64,000 bases of DNA from Verrucomicrobiota bacterium (GCA_025457615.1 JALOTZ010000004.1:41776-105775), one strand, 5' to 3'; positions 7,230-17,353 are shown, numbered from the stretch's first letter. The notes: generated by a model from the sequence alone, not told the origin. Program-made: numbers and translations.

Positions 7230-9722
7230 ATGAGTGATGAAGCCATGAGCAATTTCACCCCGCGCGCCCAGCAGGTGCTGGCGCTGGCGCGCAAGGAGGC
7301 GGACCGGTTCAACCATAATTTCATTGGCACCGAGCACCTGTTGCTGGGCCTGATCAAGCTCGGCCAGGGCGTGGCGGTCAATGTGCTCCAGCGCATGGGC
7401 CTGGACCTCGACACGGTTCGCCTTGAGGTCGAGAAGCAGGTGGGGACGGGTCCGGACCAGAAGATGATTGGGAACATTCCCTACACGCCCCGGGTGAAGA
7501 AGGTGCTGGCGCTGGCCGCCAAGGAAGCCAAGGCCCTGAACCACACCTACGTGGGCACCGAACACATCCTGCTGGGATTGCTCCGCGAGGGCGACGGCGT
7601 TGCCGCCCGGGTGCTCAAGAGCCTGGATATCGACATCGAAGCCTGCCGCCAGGAGACCTTGCGCGAGCTGGATCCCAATTTTGCCGGGTCGGAGGAGCCG
7701 CCGGAAGGCGTGGAGAAGGTCACTCCCGGCGAGAAGAAAGGCGAGGTTCGCACCCCGGCCCTGAAAGCGTTCGGCCGCGACCTCACCGAGATCGCGCGCA
7801 AGGGCGAGATGGACCCGGTCATCGGGCGCAAGAACGAGATCGAACGTGTGATTCAGATCCTGTGCCGTCGCACGAAGAACAATCCGGTTCTGCTGGGCGA
7901 GGCTGGGGTGGGCAAGACGGCGATCGTGGAGGGGTTGGCCCAGGAAATCGCGGCCGGCAACGTGCCGGAGATCCTCTTGCAGAAACGGGTGGTGACCCTG
8001 GACCTGGCGTTGATGGTGGCCGGGACCAAGTATCGCGGCCAGTTCGAGGAGCGTATCAAGGCCGTCATGGACGAGATCCGGCGGGCCAAGAACGTCATCC
8101 TGTTCATCGACGAGTTGCACACGATTGTCGGGGCTGGATCGGCGGAAGGCACCATGGACGCCTCGAACATCATCAAGCCCGCGCTCAGCCGCGGCGAGAT
8201 GCAGTGCATCGGCGCCACCACGCTCAACGAATATCGCAAGTACATCGAAAAGGACGCCGCGCTCGAACGCCGCTTCCAGTCCGTGAAGGTGGATCCGCCC
8301 TCCCTCGATGAGGCCGTGCTGATTCTCAAGGGGTTGCGTCCCAAGTACGAGGACCATCACCGGGTGGAGTTCACCGACCGTTCGATCGAGTCGGCCGTGA
8401 AGCTCTCCGACCGCTACATCACGGACCGATTTTTGCCGGACAAAGCCATCGACCTGATGGATGAGGCGGGATCCCGCGCCCGGATTGGCACCATGACCCG
8501 GCCGCCGGAGATCAAGGCCTTGGAGGCTGAAATCGAGGAGATCAAGGCCCGGAAGGAGAAATCGATCAAGAACCAGGACTTTGAAGGCGCCGCCGCCATG
8601 CGCGACAGCGAGAAGCAGGCGCGGGAGAGGCTCGAAAAGGTGCTGGCGGATTGGCGCACCAATCGCGAGGAAAAGCGGGTGACGGTGGACGAGGAGGAGA
8701 TCCTCCAGGTGGTCTCCAAGTGGACGGGGATTCCGCTCAGCCGGATGGAGAAGACCGAGGCCCAACGCCTGCTGGCGGTCGAAGAGGAGATGTCCAAGGT
8801 GGTCATCGGCCAGCGCGACGCGGTCGCCGCCCTGTGCAAGGCCTTGCGCCGGTCCCGGGCGGACCTGAAGGATCCGCGCCGTCCGATTGGCACGTTTGCG
8901 CTGCTGGGGCCCACGGGCGTGGGCAAGACACTATTGGCCAAGACCCTGGCGGAGCAGATGTTTGGCGATGCCAAGGCGTTGATCCAGCTCGACATGAGCG
9001 AGTACATGGAGAAGTTCAACGTCTCCCGGTTGGTGGGGTCACCTCCGGGTTACGTGGGCTATGAGGAAGGCGGCCAGCTCACCGAGGCGGTGCGGCGCCG
9101 GCCCTATTCCGTGGTGCTTTTTGACGAGATCGAGAAGGCGCACCCGGACGTCTGGAACATGCTCTTGCAGATTCTCGAGGAGGGTAAACTGACGGACAGC
9201 GTGGGCCGGGTGGTGAACTTCCGGAACACGATCATCCTCATGACTTCCAATGTGGGTTCGGACACCATTCGCAAGCAGGGCACCATGGGGTTTGCCAGTG
9301 CGTCCGACGAGACGAGTTACGAGAGGATGCGGGAGCGCATTCTGGACGAGGCCAAGCGCACCTTCCGGCCCGAGTTTCTGAACCGGCTGGATGACGTTCT
9401 GGTTTTCCGCTCGTTGAACAAGCCGGACCTGGTCGAGATCCTCGGCCTCGAGGTGGCCAAAGTCATGAGCCGCCTCAAGGCGCGCAATATCCGTCTGGAG
9501 CTGGACGCCACGGCCAAGGACTTTCTGGTGGAGAAGGGATACGATCCCGCCTATGGCGCCCGCCCGATGCGGCGCGCGGTCGAGCGGTATCTCGAGGATC
9601 CGCTGGCGGAGGAGTTGCTCCGGGGCGTGCTTCACGACGGTGATCCCATCCAGGTGGTGGCGCAGGAAGGCAAACTCGTCTTTCGCCAGGAAGCTGCCGC
9701 TGCAGGGGCGCTTTCCAGCTAG
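7230..9722 (+). CDS. clpC: ATP-dependent protease ATPase subunit ClpC
   Basis: 830 residues. A Hsp100 unfoldase that feeds substrates to ClpP. Domain order: two Clp-N repeats (about 1-145, each with [15 protein letters not shown] or [15 protein letters not shown]), AAA1 with Walker A GEAGVGKT near 223 and Walker [13 protein letters not shown], a middle region containing a UVR motif (about 435-470, [18 protein letters not shown]), and AAA2 with GPTGVGKT near 560 and [13 protein letters not shown]. The MGFAS sequence after the sensor region is the likely ClpP-docking loop. The short UVR-containing middle domain separates it from ClpB. A second in-frame ATG lies 15 bases downstream. No CtsR repressor gene is nearby, unlike the Firmicute operon. 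Confidence 0.95.
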   Translation: MSDEAMSNFTPRAQQVLALARKEADRFNHNFIGTEHLLLGLIKLGQGVAVNVLQRMGLDLDTVRLEVEKQVGTGPDQKMIGNIPYTPRVKKVLALAAKEAKALNHTYVGTEHILLGLLREGDGVAARVLKSLDIDIEACRQETLRELDPNFAGSEEPPEGVEKVTPGEKKGEVRTPALKAFGRDLTEIARKGEMDPVIGRKNEIERVIQILCRRTKNNPVLLGEAGVGKTAIVEGLAQEIAAGNVPEILLQKRVVTLDLALMVAGTKYRGQFEERIKAVMDEIRRAKNVILFIDELHTIVGAGSAEGTMDASNIIKPALSRGEMQCIGATTLNEYRKYIEKDAALERRFQSVKVDPPSLDEAVLILKGLRPKYEDHHRVEFTDRSIESAVKLSDRYITDRFLPDKAIDLMDEAGSRARIGTMTRPPEIKALEAEIEEIKARKEKSIKNQDFEGAAAMRDSEKQARERLEKVLADWRTNREEKRVTVDEEEILQVVSKWTGIPLSRMEKTEAQRLLAVEEEMSKVVIGQRDAVAALCKALRRSRADLKDPRRPIGTFALLGPTGVGKTLLAKTLAEQMFGDAKALIQLDMSEYMEKFNVSRLVGSPPGYVGYEEGGQLTEAVRRRPYSVVLFDEIEKAHPDVWNMLLQILEEGKLTDSVGRVVNFRNTIILMTSNVGSDTIRKQGTMGFASASDETSYERMRERILDEAKRTFRPEFLNRLDDVLVFRSLNKPDLVEILGLEVAKVMSRLKARNIRLELDATAKDFLVEKGYDPAYGARPMRRAVERYLEDPLAEELLRGVLHDGDPIQVVAQEGKLVFRQEAAAAGALSS

Positions 9723-9748
9723 CCTGGACATTTCCCGCCAAAGCCCTG

Positions 9749-10723
9749 ATGCGAACCGGACCTGAACTGATCAAAGCCACCAAGCCGTTTGCGGTTGATT
9801 CCACGGCGCGGAGCTGGTGGTACGTCCTCTCGACAGCCGCCTTGCTGGCCGGTGCGCTGACTGGGACGCTGTGGGACGTGCCTTGGGGAGTCCGGCTTTT
9901 CTTCAGTGTGCTGGCCGGCCTTCTGGTCCTGCGCCTGTTCGTCATCTACCATGACCAGCAACATCATGCGATCCTGCCCCGGTCGCGGGTGGCGGAGGTG
10001 TTGATGCGGGTTTTCGGGGTTCTGGCGTTGAGTCCCAGCAGCGTCTGGCGCAGTTCCCACAACTACCATCACAATCACAATTCCAAGCTGCGCAGCGCCC
10101 ATATCGGGTCCTTCCCCGTCATGACCAAGGCGCAGTACCTGAAGTCAAGCCCTGGCGAGCGCCGGTTGTATCTCTTCACCCGCCACCCGCTGACCATCCT
10201 GTTCGGCTACGTCTTCATCTTTCTGCATGGCATGTGCCTCTATCCCTTCTGGAACACCCCCAAGAAAAGTGTGGATTGCCTGGTGGCCTTGGTGGTGCAT
10301 GGATTGATCGCCGCCGGGTTGATTCATTGGGTTGGCTGGCAGGGATGGGTATTCACCCAGGTGGTTCCGCATTTCGTGGCTTGCGCCATTGGATCCTATC
10401 TCTTCTACGCCCAGCACAACTTCCCCAGCGTGGAGTTCGCTGACAAATCGGGTTGGACCTACGAGAAGGCGGCCTTGGAATCCTCGAGCTTCATGCGGAC
10501 GGGGCCGATCATGGGATGGTTCACGGGAAACATCGGCTATCACCACATCCACCACCTCAACGCGCGGATTCCATTCTACCGGCTGCCGGAGGTGCTGCGG
10601 GCCTTGCCGGAATTGCAGCAGCCCAAGACCACCTCGCTTCATCCCCTGGACATTCTCCGTTGTCTGAGGCTCAAGGTCTGGGATGTGGAAGCCCAGCAAA
10701 TGATGCCCTTGCCGCGGGAATAG
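9749..10723 (+). CDS. Membrane fatty acid desaturase
   Basis: 324 residues. Three histidine clusters that bind the di-iron centre are present: HDQQHH (68-73), HNYHH (104-108) and HHIHH (265-269), with a further His in [11 protein letters not shown]. Several hydrophobic segments (about 30-67, 150-166, 175-222) are consistent with a polytopic inner-membrane enzyme. The family introduces double bonds into acyl lipids using ferredoxin or cytochrome-linked electrons; regioselectivity cannot be read from sequence. It follows clpC by 26 bases and precedes lpxD by 17, so an envelope-lipid link is plausible. Start at the ATG giving [14 protein letters not shown]. Confidence 0.88.
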   Translation: MRTGPELIKATKPFAVDSTARSWWYVLSTAALLAGALTGTLWDVPWGVRLFFSVLAGLLVLRLFVIYHDQQHHAILPRSRVAEVLMRVFGVLALSPSSVWRSSHNYHHNHNSKLRSAHIGSFPVMTKAQYLKSSPGERRLYLFTRHPLTILFGYVFIFLHGMCLYPFWNTPKKSVDCLVALVVHGLIAAGLIHWVGWQGWVFTQVVPHFVACAIGSYLFYAQHNFPSVEFADKSGWTYEKAALESSSFMRTGPIMGWFTGNIGYHHIHHLNARIPFYRLPEVLRALPELQQPKTTSLHPLDILRCLRLKVWDVEAQQMMPLPRE

Positions 10724-10740
10724 CCCGCGCCCACCCCTTC

Positions 10741-11769
10741 ATGCCCTATACCGCAGCTGAACTGGCCCAACGATTGGGAGGCGAAATCACGGGAGACGGT
10801 TCCGTGATTCTCACCGGATTCGCGGCCGCCGCAACCGCGCGGCCCGGGGATCTGACGTTCGCCGAGTCGGAATCCTATTTCGCCGCCGCGGAGCAAAGTG
10901 CGGCCAGCGCCATTCTGGTGAGCGGCGACTTCAGCTCCGCCTCGAAGGTCCTTCTCAAGGTGCCCAATCCCCGGGTGGCCATGGCGAAGGTGTTGCCCCT
11001 GTTCTTTCCGCCCGACCAGGAACCGAGCGGCATTCATCCGACCGCGGTCATCGCCGATTCGGCGCAGATCGATCCCTCGGTGCACATCGGCCCTTACTGT
11101 GTGGTGGGCGAAGACGTCCGGCTCGGTGCCCGCTGTGTATTGCTGGGAGGCAATCATGTGCGGAAGCAATGTGTGCTGGGAGAGGACGTGGTCCTACATC
11201 CGAACGTGGTTCTGTATCCCGGGACACAGGTGGGCCATCGGGTGATCATCCACGCGGGCACGGTGATTGGCTCCGACGGCTACGGGTATGTGTTCGACGA
11301 GGGGCGGCATCGCAAGGTTTTGCAGTTGGGAACCGTCACCATCCAGGACGACGTCGAAATTGGGGCCAACGCGGCGATTGATCGCGGGGCGCTTGGTCCA
11401 ACGGTGATTGGTCAGGGAACGAAGATCGACAACCTGGTGCATGTGGCGCATAACGTCTCATTCGGGCGCCACAACCTCGTGATGGGCCAATGCGGTTTTG
11501 GCGGCAGCACCGAGTTGGGGGATTACTGTGTCATCGCTTCGCAGTCCGGAATCGCCGATCATCTGAAACTGGGCCCTCAGGTCACTGTGGGTGCCAAATC
11601 GGGAGTCATGCGGGACATCCCTCCCGGCGGCACGGTGCTGGGGATTCCAGCGCAGCCGGACAAGCAGATGAAACGTCAGTGGATCGCCGTGCAGCAACTG
11701 CCGGACTTGATCAAACGCGTGCGTGAAGCCGAGCGGGAATTGCGTGAGATCCAGGCCAAGCTGGGTTGA
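10741..11769 (+). CDS. lpxD: UDP-3-O-acylglucosamine N-acyltransferase LpxD
   Basis: 342 residues. The third step of lipid A synthesis. An N-terminal uridine-binding domain ([20 protein letters not shown] to about residue 95) is followed by left-handed beta-helix hexapeptide repeats (about 98-300), with the catalytic histidine in HVAHN (H237) and the IGSDGYGYV motif. A C-terminal helix ([16 protein letters not shown]) fits the trimer. The reading frame is open far upstream, over the desaturase gene, but the ATG at 10741 gives the exact family N-terminus. Its presence shows that the organism makes lipid A. Confidence 0.95.
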   Translation: MPYTAAELAQRLGGEITGDGSVILTGFAAAATARPGDLTFAESESYFAAAEQSAASAILVSGDFSSASKVLLKVPNPRVAMAKVLPLFFPPDQEPSGIHPTAVIADSAQIDPSVHIGPYCVVGEDVRLGARCVLLGGNHVRKQCVLGEDVVLHPNVVLYPGTQVGHRVIIHAGTVIGSDGYGYVFDEGRHRKVLQLGTVTIQDDVEIGANAAIDRGALGPTVIGQGTKIDNLVHVAHNVSFGRHNLVMGQCGFGGSTELGDYCVIASQSGIADHLKLGPQVTVGAKSGVMRDIPPGGTVLGIPAQPDKQMKRQWIAVQQLPDLIKRVREAERELREIQAKLG

Positions 11770-11782
11770 TGCTCGGGCGATA

Positions 11783-11808
11783 CGGACCGCGAGTCCGTGA
11801 CGCGCAGC
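11783..11808 (-). repeat. Dispersed palindromic repeat, copy A
   Basis: On the minus strand this stretch reads GCTGCG-N-GTC-N-CGGACTCGCGGTCCG and matches copy C (29471-29496) at all but two positions. It contains a self-complementary ACGGAC/GTCCGT hairpin. It lies between lpxD and eda, which are transcribed toward each other, and has no T-tract, so it is not an ordinary terminator. Confidence 0.6.
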
Positions 11809-11876
11809 AGTCAGACTCGTTTACGCGGCCACCATCAGCCTGTCGAGCTTTCGCAGGCGCGGCGGCGCGGGACCGG

Positions 11877-12512
11877 TCACACTTCTTTGGCCTTGAGGAG
11901 AGAGGCGCGCACTTGTTCGGTGATCCGCGCCCATTCGCCGGCGGCGATTTGCTGGGGCGTCGCCAGCCAGGAACCCCCGACGATGAACACCTCCGGCAGG
12001 GCCAGGTAGCTGTTCAGGTTGGCGAGGGTGATGCCGCCGGTGGGACAAAACCGCAGCTTGAAGCTCTTGAAGGGGGCCGCCATGGCCTTGAGTTGGGCGA
12101 CGCCGCCCGAGGTTTCTGCCGGGAAAAACTTCTGGCAGAGGCAGCCCAGTTCAATACCGCGCTGGATGTCCGATGGCGTCATCACGCCCGGCATGAACGG
12201 AATGTCCCGCTCCTGGAACAGCCGGATGATTCGCGCGTCAAGGCCGGGCGCAAGACCGAACTCCACGCCGCAGTCCAGCGCTGACCGCGCTTGATCTGGA
12301 GTGATCAGCGTTCCCGCCCCCACGTGCATGGCCGGCACTTCTTTGCGGATGCGGCGGAGGGATTCCGCCGCCGCCTCGGTGCGGAAGGTCACCTCCAAGG
12401 TATCCAATCCACCGTCCATGAGGGCCTGGGCCAGCGGGACCGCCCGCGCCGGATCCTCAATGGCCAGCACGGGCAGGACCGGTTGCTTCAGGATTTCATC
12501 AAGTTGTTTCAT
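11877..12512 (-). CDS. eda: 2-dehydro-3-deoxy-6-phosphogluconate (KDPG) aldolase
   Basis: 211 residues. Cleaves KDPG to pyruvate and glyceraldehyde-3-phosphate in the Entner-Doudoroff route; related enzymes cleave other 2-keto-3-deoxy-phosphosugars. The general-base glutamate is in LEVTFRT (E40), the hydroxyl region is GAGTLI (65-70), and the Schiff-base lysine is K128 in CQKFFPAE. CPTGGI binds phosphate. The frame is open far upstream, but the ATG at 12512 begins MKQLDEILKQPVLPV, the normal family start. It is downstream of korB by 80 bases in the same direction, so its pyruvate product and the ferredoxin oxidoreductase may be co-expressed. No edd is present here. Confidence 0.92.
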   Translation of the reverse strand: MKQLDEILKQPVLPVLAIEDPARAVPLAQALMDGGLDTLEVTFRTEAAAESLRRIRKEVPAMHVGAGTLITPDQARSALDCGVEFGLAPGLDARIIRLFQERDIPFMPGVMTPSDIQRGIELGCLCQKFFPAETSGGVAQLKAMAAPFKSFKLRFCPTGGITLANLNSYLALPEVFIVGGSWLATPQQIAAGEWARITEQVRASLLKAKEV

Positions 12513-12592
12513 GGGTGTCCTTCTCGCCCAGCACCGGCATCTTGCCCCTGGGAGGGAGGAAAGGCCAAGCGGGAATCCTGCGAGGGCGGTGC

Positions 12593-13540
12593 TTATTTCA
12601 GCCGATCCAAGGTGGCTTGCAGAATCTGCCAATCGGCCTGGCCCTTGACCTTGGCGCGCGCCGAGTCGATGACTTCCCGCTCCTTCTCGTTCTTCGTCGG
12701 TTTGCTGACCTGGTAGAAGATGCCGAAATGACCCGGGAACGGTGCGTCCGCCAGCCGGTAAGCCGCGATTTCGTCGCGAACGTCGTGGCTGTCGGGCACC
12801 AGGTTGAACTCGCCGCCCTTGCGGGGGTTGGAGGCATCGAAGGCGCCCTCGTAGAACTCCACGCATTCGCTCAGGCACTCGACAAAGCTGAAACCCTCGT
12901 GGTCCATGGCCGCCTCCATCACGTCCAGGACGTGCTTCGGATTGCTGTGAGTGGTGCGGGCGACAAAGGTGGCCCCCGCCGCGATGGCCTGCTTCATGGG
13001 ATTGATGGGATAGTCCACCGCGCCCCAAGGGTCGGTCTTGCTCTTGAACCCCAGCGGGGAGGTGGGGGAGGTCTGCTTCTTGGTCAACCCATACACCCAG
13101 TTGTCCATGACCACGTAGGTGAGGTTGATGTTCTTGCGGGCGGTGTGGTTGAAATGATTGCCGCCAATGGAGAATGCGTCGCCGTCGCCGCCAAACACAA
13201 ACGGATGCAGGTCCGGCCGGGACAAGGAGATGCCGCTGGCCAGGGCCAGGGCGCGGCCGTGGATGTAATGCACGCCGTGTGCCTGCACGAAGTAGGGGAA
13301 CCGGCTGGAGCAGCCGATGCCGGCCACGGTGGTGATCTTCTCGTGGTGCAGTTTGCGCTTCTCGATCAGCTTGAAATAGAGCGCGAGGACGGAGAAATCA
13401 CCGCAGCCAGGACACCAGGTGGGATGGTCGCCTGCGATCTCCTTTTTGGTCAACGCCTTGCGTTCCGCCCCGCCGGGCGCCGGGGGTTGGACGGTTGTTG
13501 CAGTCTTGGTGCCTGAAATGTCCGGTGTCAAAACACTCAT
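12593..13540 (-). CDS. korB: 2-oxoacid:ferredoxin oxidoreductase, beta subunit
   Basis: 315 residues. The thiamine-pyrophosphate subunit of a two-subunit 2-oxoacid:ferredoxin oxidoreductase. It has the WCPGCGDF motif (C43, C46), the TPP-magnesium motif GGDGDAFSIGGNHF and the following NWVYGLTKKQTSPTS. The GIGCSSRFPYF segment is typical of 2-oxoglutarate oxidoreductases (KorB/OorB). Only two of the usual cluster cysteines are obvious near the N-terminus; a third may be the cysteine of GIGCSS or a C-terminal one. The ATG overlaps the korA stop by 4 bases (ATGA). Pyruvate as an alternative substrate cannot be excluded. Confidence 0.92.
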   Translation of the reverse strand: MSVLTPDISGTKTATTVQPPAPGGAERKALTKKEIAGDHPTWCPGCGDFSVLALYFKLIEKRKLHHEKITTVAGIGCSSRFPYFVQAHGVHYIHGRALALASGISLSRPDLHPFVFGGDGDAFSIGGNHFNHTARKNINLTYVVMDNWVYGLTKKQTSPTSPLGFKSKTDPWGAVDYPINPMKQAIAAGATFVARTTHSNPKHVLDVMEAAMDHEGFSFVECLSECVEFYEGAFDASNPRKGGEFNLVPDSHDVRDEIAAYRLADAPFPGHFGIFYQVSKPTKNEKEREVIDSARAKVKGQADWQILQATLDRLK

Positions 13541-15372
13541 AGTTTGCTTGCTCCCTTCCGGGTGGCCTCCAAGGCCTGCTTCACGCGCTCCAGAATTTCC
13601 TTCACCTTGAACGTGATGCCTTCACACTTGTTGATCCCGCGAATCCTCGGGTCGGCCAGTCGTGCGCGCAGAAGGGCCGCGAGTTGTCCATAACCTCCCA
13701 GACCCTCATCGTTCATCTCCACCACAAGCACGTGGTTGAACCCGGAAAAGATCTGGTCGAGCCCCAGGGGCAGGGGATTGAGGTGACGAAGGTGCAGGGC
13801 GGACACGCTGTCGCCGGCGGCGCGGGAACGGTCCACGGCCTCGCGGATGGGACCTTCGGTCGAACCCCAGCCCACCAGCAGAACGTTGCCCTCCGGGGGG
13901 CCATACACTTTGGGTGTTGGGATGGTCTTGGCCAGGGATTGCAGCTTGCGTCGGCGCTTGGCGGTCATTTGCGCATGCACCTTGGGGGAGCCGCTCGGAT
14001 GCCCCAGTTCGTCGTGCTCGAGTCCGGTGGCAATCGGATACTTCCCGCTCAGGACAGGCGTGCCGGGCACGACGCGTTTGACGCAGCCGTCCGGAGCCGA
14101 GAGGTCGTAGGGTTTGTAATCTGCCACCGGCGACAAGTCCGGCGTAAGGTCCTGACAAAGGGCCTGCAGATCCGGTTCCGGGAACGCCTCGATACGTGTG
14201 GCGATGGCCTGATCACTCAGGATGAACACCGGCACGTTGTACCGGTTGGCGATGTTCACGGCCTCGATGGCGGTGTAGAAGCAGTCCTCCACATTGCTCG
14301 GGGCCAGCACCACCCGCGGCGCGTCGCCGTGGCCGCCGAAGCAGGCGATGTTCAGGTCGGACTGCTCCACGTTGGTGGGCATGCCCGTGGAGGGTCCGCC
14401 ACGCTGGATGTCCACGATGATCAAAGGGACTTCCGCCATCACCGCCCACCCGATGGCCTCGCTCTTGAGGGCGATGCCGGGTCCGCTGGAGCCAGTCACG
14501 GCCACACGGCCGCTGTAGCTGCCGCCGATGGCCATGGAGACGGAGGCGATCTCATCCTCGCACTGGATGAAGCTGCCGCCGTACTTGGGAAGTTCCTTGC
14601 GCAGGATTTCCATGATGTCCGACCAGGGGGTGATCGGGTAGCCGGCGCCGAAACGCACACCCGCGGCGATCAAGCCGTAGGCCAGCGCCTCGTTGCCGTT
14701 CATCACCACCTGCGCCCGGTCCCGTTTCAGGCTCTCGTTGAAGCTGAAGGTCTCCATCAGGGCGCCCAGCGAGAAACTGTAACCGGCGTGGAAGGCGGTG
14801 ATCGCGTTCTGCACCACGCTGGGGTTCTTGCCGCCAAACCGTTCGCTCACCAACTTCTCCAGCTTGGGCACGTCCAGATCAAACATCCGGGCGATCAAAC
14901 CCAGCGCAAAGATGTTCTTGCCCTTGTCCCGCGCCGTGCCGCCGATGGCTTCAACGGTCAGCGAAGAAATGGGGATGGAGACGTGGCGATACTTGCCCTC
15001 CCACTCCGGCCGGGGTTTCACGTGGTCGGCGTCCAGCATGACGATGCCCCCCGGCCGCAGTGCATTAATGTGGTTCTCGTAGGAATCCTGGTAAAACGCC
15101 AGCAGGACATCCGCCTCGTCCCCGGCGCTCAGGACTTCGCCGGAGCCGATCCGCAGTTGAAAGATCGAGGGTCCACCGGAGATGGTGGAAGGGATGGTCA
15201 TGAAGGTCATGACCTCCTGCTCGCTGCGCCCGGCCAGGCGGGCGAGAAAGCCGCCAATGGCCTGAATCCCGTCCTGTGAATTGCCGGCAATCCGAATGAC
15301 TGCCTCGTTAACTTTTGCTGTGCCTCTGCCCCCAGGCTCCGTTGCCGCGGGGATGGCTGCCGAATCACTCAT
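13537..15372 (-). CDS. korA: 2-oxoacid:ferredoxin oxidoreductase, fused gamma-alpha subunit
   Basis: 611 residues. The N-terminal part (about 20-200; RIAGNSQDGIQAIGGFLARL) is the gamma domain that handles CoA. The remainder is the alpha domain, with NGNEALAYGLIAAGVRFGAGYPITPWSD, CEDEIASVSMAIGGSYSG and RGGPSTGMPTNVEQSDL typical of KorA. Together with KorB it makes acyl-CoA, CO2 and reduced ferredoxin reversibly. The frame is open for 13 codons further upstream, but the ATG at 15372 follows a good Shine-Dalgarno (TTGAGGTC) and was preferred. A perfect TTGACA box lies about 100 bases upstream. It is the first gene of korA-korB-eda. Confidence 0.93.
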   Translation of the reverse strand: MSDSAAIPAATEPGGRGTAKVNEAVIRIAGNSQDGIQAIGGFLARLAGRSEQEVMTFMTIPSTISGGPSIFQLRIGSGEVLSAGDEADVLLAFYQDSYENHINALRPGGIVMLDADHVKPRPEWEGKYRHVSIPISSLTVEAIGGTARDKGKNIFALGLIARMFDLDVPKLEKLVSERFGGKNPSVVQNAITAFHAGYSFSLGALMETFSFNESLKRDRAQVVMNGNEALAYGLIAAGVRFGAGYPITPWSDIMEILRKELPKYGGSFIQCEDEIASVSMAIGGSYSGRVAVTGSSGPGIALKSEAIGWAVMAEVPLIIVDIQRGGPSTGMPTNVEQSDLNIACFGGHGDAPRVVLAPSNVEDCFYTAIEAVNIANRYNVPVFILSDQAIATRIEAFPEPDLQALCQDLTPDLSPVADYKPYDLSAPDGCVKRVVPGTPVLSGKYPIATGLEHDELGHPSGSPKVHAQMTAKRRRKLQSLAKTIPTPKVYGPPEGNVLLVGWGSTEGPIREAVDRSRAAGDSVSALHLRHLNPLPLGLDQIFSGFNHVLVVEMNDEGLGGYGQLAALLRARLADPRIRGINKCEGITFKVKEILERVKQALEATRKGASKL

Positions 15373-15450
15373 GCAAGACCTCAAATTGTCCAGTGCTAAT
15401 CCACGTGCCATGGGGCCTTACCTTTGGGGTGCCGCCCCGGTTGTCAGGGG

Positions 15451-15478
15451 ACACTATCATTCGGCAGGGACCTGTCAA
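15451..15478 (-). promoter_or_regulatory. Possible promoter of korA-korB-eda
   Basis: Reading the minus strand, a perfect TTGACA (15473-15478) is followed after 16 bases by TAGTGT (15451-15456), a poor -10. The location 80-100 bases before korA is suitable. Assigned only because of the exact -35. Confidence 0.35.
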
Positions 15479-15608
15479 ACGCGAAACCAGATTCCTATCC
15501 AATTGGAAATGAGGCGCTTAGATTTGAGCGGCTTAAGCCTTGGTCTAGGCCAATAAGAGGCAATGATTCAAGGCATCACCGGCCAGCTTTGGCCGGAGGT
15601 CGGGGCGG

Positions 15609-16394
15609 TCAAGGCCGGATGGACGTCAGGCACCATTGCAGGGCTTCGAACACTCCTTCGCCCAGGCTCAGACGGCTGATGTAGCCGTCCTGGTCACGGA
15701 CGGCTTCCTGGACGGCGGAAACCGCGTTGGCGGGCGCGGCCAGCCAAGCCGCGCGCTGTCGTTGCAACATGGGCAGGTCGTTGTAGTGGTCTCCCACGGC
15801 GAAAGTTTCCTGGGCTGGAACCCCAAGCATCTCACAGATTTCAGACAGCGCGGTGCCCTTGTTGTAGGAGGTGTGGCTGAAGCGCATATAGACGTCGTTG
15901 CGCACCACCGCCAGACAGGGGATCTGACTGGCGAAGGATTCAAGGAACTCGTGGATCCGGTCGGCGTCTTCGGGCGATTCCGCAATCAGGCAGAACGGCG
16001 AAAAGGCATCTTCATAAACCGTCGCCTTGTGGGTGTTGGTGATCCAAGTGATCAAGCCGGGCAGCTCCAGCCGCACCTGGCGGAAAAGATGGTTGTGTTC
16101 GGTCTGGCAGGACTCGTTCCAGTGGCGCAGGCTGCGATAGGAGGAGCCGTTGTGCACGTAGATTTCGCGCTCCACCAACACGAGGTAATCGGGCTGGATG
16201 GTGATGTGCGACCGGCCCAAAGCCTCCATCAGGCTGGACAAGTCCCGGCCGGTATTGATGATCCACTTGACGCCTTGGGATTGCAGTTGGGCGATTTGTT
16301 CGACAAGGCACGGCGGGATGGGGTGGTGTTCAAACTCGGCGAACACGGTCCCATCGAAATCTGTGCAAACAACCTGGATAGGGACTCTATTCAT
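15609..16394 (-). CDS. HAD-superfamily (Cof-type, IIB) phosphatase
   Basis: 261 residues. Motif I is CTDFDGTVF with nucleophile and acid D12 and D14. Motif II is INTGRDLSSL, and the C-terminal motif IV is AVGDHYNDLPML. An alpha/beta cap of the IIB type lies between, roughly residues 90-190. Relatives hydrolyse sugar phosphates, and the closest named families include sucrose- and mannosyl-3-phosphoglycerate phosphatases; the substrate cannot be assigned. The frame is open upstream, but the ATG at 16394 sits 7 residues before the conserved core, as is usual. It is divergent from the TPR gene across a 222-base gap, in which no clear promoter was recognised. Confidence 0.85.
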   Translation of the reverse strand: MNRVPIQVVCTDFDGTVFAEFEHHPIPPCLVEQIAQLQSQGVKWIINTGRDLSSLMEALGRSHITIQPDYLVLVEREIYVHNGSSYRSLRHWNESCQTEHNHLFRQVRLELPGLITWITNTHKATVYEDAFSPFCLIAESPEDADRIHEFLESFASQIPCLAVVRNDVYMRFSHTSYNKGTALSEICEMLGVPAQETFAVGDHYNDLPMLQRQRAAWLAAPANAVSAVQEAVRDQDGYISRLSLGEGVFEALQWCLTSIRP

Positions 16395-16616
16395 GGGCCA
16401 ATGCCGCCGCCGGGAGGTTCCCGGGGGTTGCAGCACGCTGTTAGTCTGCCCCCAGCACGGTCTTGCGTCAAAGGGAACGTGGGGGTAGCGTCGATTGAGC
16501 GGTTCTGGAGGGAGTCTTTCGCGCCGTCCGCGGGGCTGCGCGTGGTGGGGGCCTCGCACAGAGGTTCGGGCTTGTCGGGAGGGAAGCGGCTTCCAGAAGC
16601 GGCCCACGGTGCCGGC

Positions 16617-17060
16617 ATGGATTTCCAAGCACAGTACGATGATGCGATGTTCGAGTTCAGCCGTGGCCATTACGACGCGGCCATCGCGGGGCTCCGGTCC
16701 ATCCTGGCAGAGGAACCGTCGCATTTTGACGCCCAGCTTTCTCTGGGCATGGCGCTCTACCGGCAGGGCGACTACGCGGCTGCCATCGCCGAGGGGCACA
16801 AGGCCCAGGCGATGCGCCCCCGGGATCAGTTGGTGCACACCAACCTGTCCCTCTTCTACCTGAAGGCCGGCGACAAGGCGACGGCTGAACATCACGGGTT
16901 GCAGGCCCGCATTGCCGGCTGGCGGGAGGATCCCGAGGCCAAAAGCCAGACCACGGGCGACCCGGATCTGCAACTGGCAAGACCGAAGCCTCCACCAAGC
17001 GAGTTCCCGGATCGGCCTTGGAAAAGGAAACCCAAGCTCGGCGGTTCATCCGCCTCCTGA
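16617..17060 (+). CDS. Small TPR protein
   Basis: 147 residues. Three tetratricopeptide units fill residues 1 to about 105: AMFEFSRGHYDAAIAGLRSI, then SLGMALYRQGDYAAAIAEG and SLFYLKAGDKATAEHHGLQA. The basic, proline-rich tail (ARPKPPPSEFPDRPWKRKP) is unstructured-looking. No signal peptide, so cytoplasmic. The frame runs open far upstream; the ATG at 16617 begins MDFQAQYDDAMFEF, just before the first repeat. Probably co-transcribed with the next small gene, 8 bases downstream. Function unknown beyond a protein-protein scaffold. Confidence 0.72.
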   Translation: MDFQAQYDDAMFEFSRGHYDAAIAGLRSILAEEPSHFDAQLSLGMALYRQGDYAAAIAEGHKAQAMRPRDQLVHTNLSLFYLKAGDKATAEHHGLQARIAGWREDPEAKSQTTGDPDLQLARPKPPPSEFPDRPWKRKPKLGGSSAS

Positions 17061-17068
17061 CTCGACTT

Positions 17069-17353
17069 ATGAAAAGCGCCTACGAATTGGCCATGGAACG
17101 ACTGGACAAGCAGTCGCCCACGGTGAAGCTCACGCCGGAACAGAAAGCGCAGATTGCCGAACTGGAGTCGCGATATGCCGCCCGTCAGGCCGAGCGGGAG
17201 ATCGGACTGAAAGCCGAAATCACGAAGGCCATCCAGGCTGGTGACCTGGTCGAGGTCGGGAACCTCGAACAACAGCTCGCCGCCGAGAAGCGGAAGCTTC
17301 AGGTGGAACTCGAGGAAAGGAAGGAACAAGTCCGCAACGGCTCGCGTGTTTAG
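17069..17353 (+). CDS. Small charged coiled-coil protein
   Basis: 94 residues from the ATG at 17069 (MKSAYELAMERLDKQSP). The sequence is almost wholly predicted helix, rich in E, K, Q and A, with heptad-like spacing in QIAELESRYAARQAEREIGL and LEQQLAAEKRKLQVELEERK. There is no signal peptide or cysteine. An earlier in-frame start at 17018 would overlap the TPR gene by 43 bases and adds residues unlike the rest. It resembles short coiled-coil proteins found widely in Verrucomicrobiota/Planctomycetes genomes, but no family was recognised. It probably shares a transcript with the TPR gene. Confidence 0.62.
   Translation: MKSAYELAMERLDKQSPTVKLTPEQKAQIAELESRYAARQAEREIGLKAEITKAIQAGDLVEVGNLEQQLAAEKRKLQVELEERKEQVRNGSRV

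Noticed and set aside
6177..8765. An 862-codon open frame antisense to mcsB and clpC
   Set aside because: It covers conserved McsB and ClpC coding sequence on the other strand, its product has no domain, and such antisense frames are expected from the codon bias of a high-GC genome.
13684..15279. A 531-codon frame antisense to korA
   Set aside because: It mirrors korA codon positions and has no recognisable protein features.
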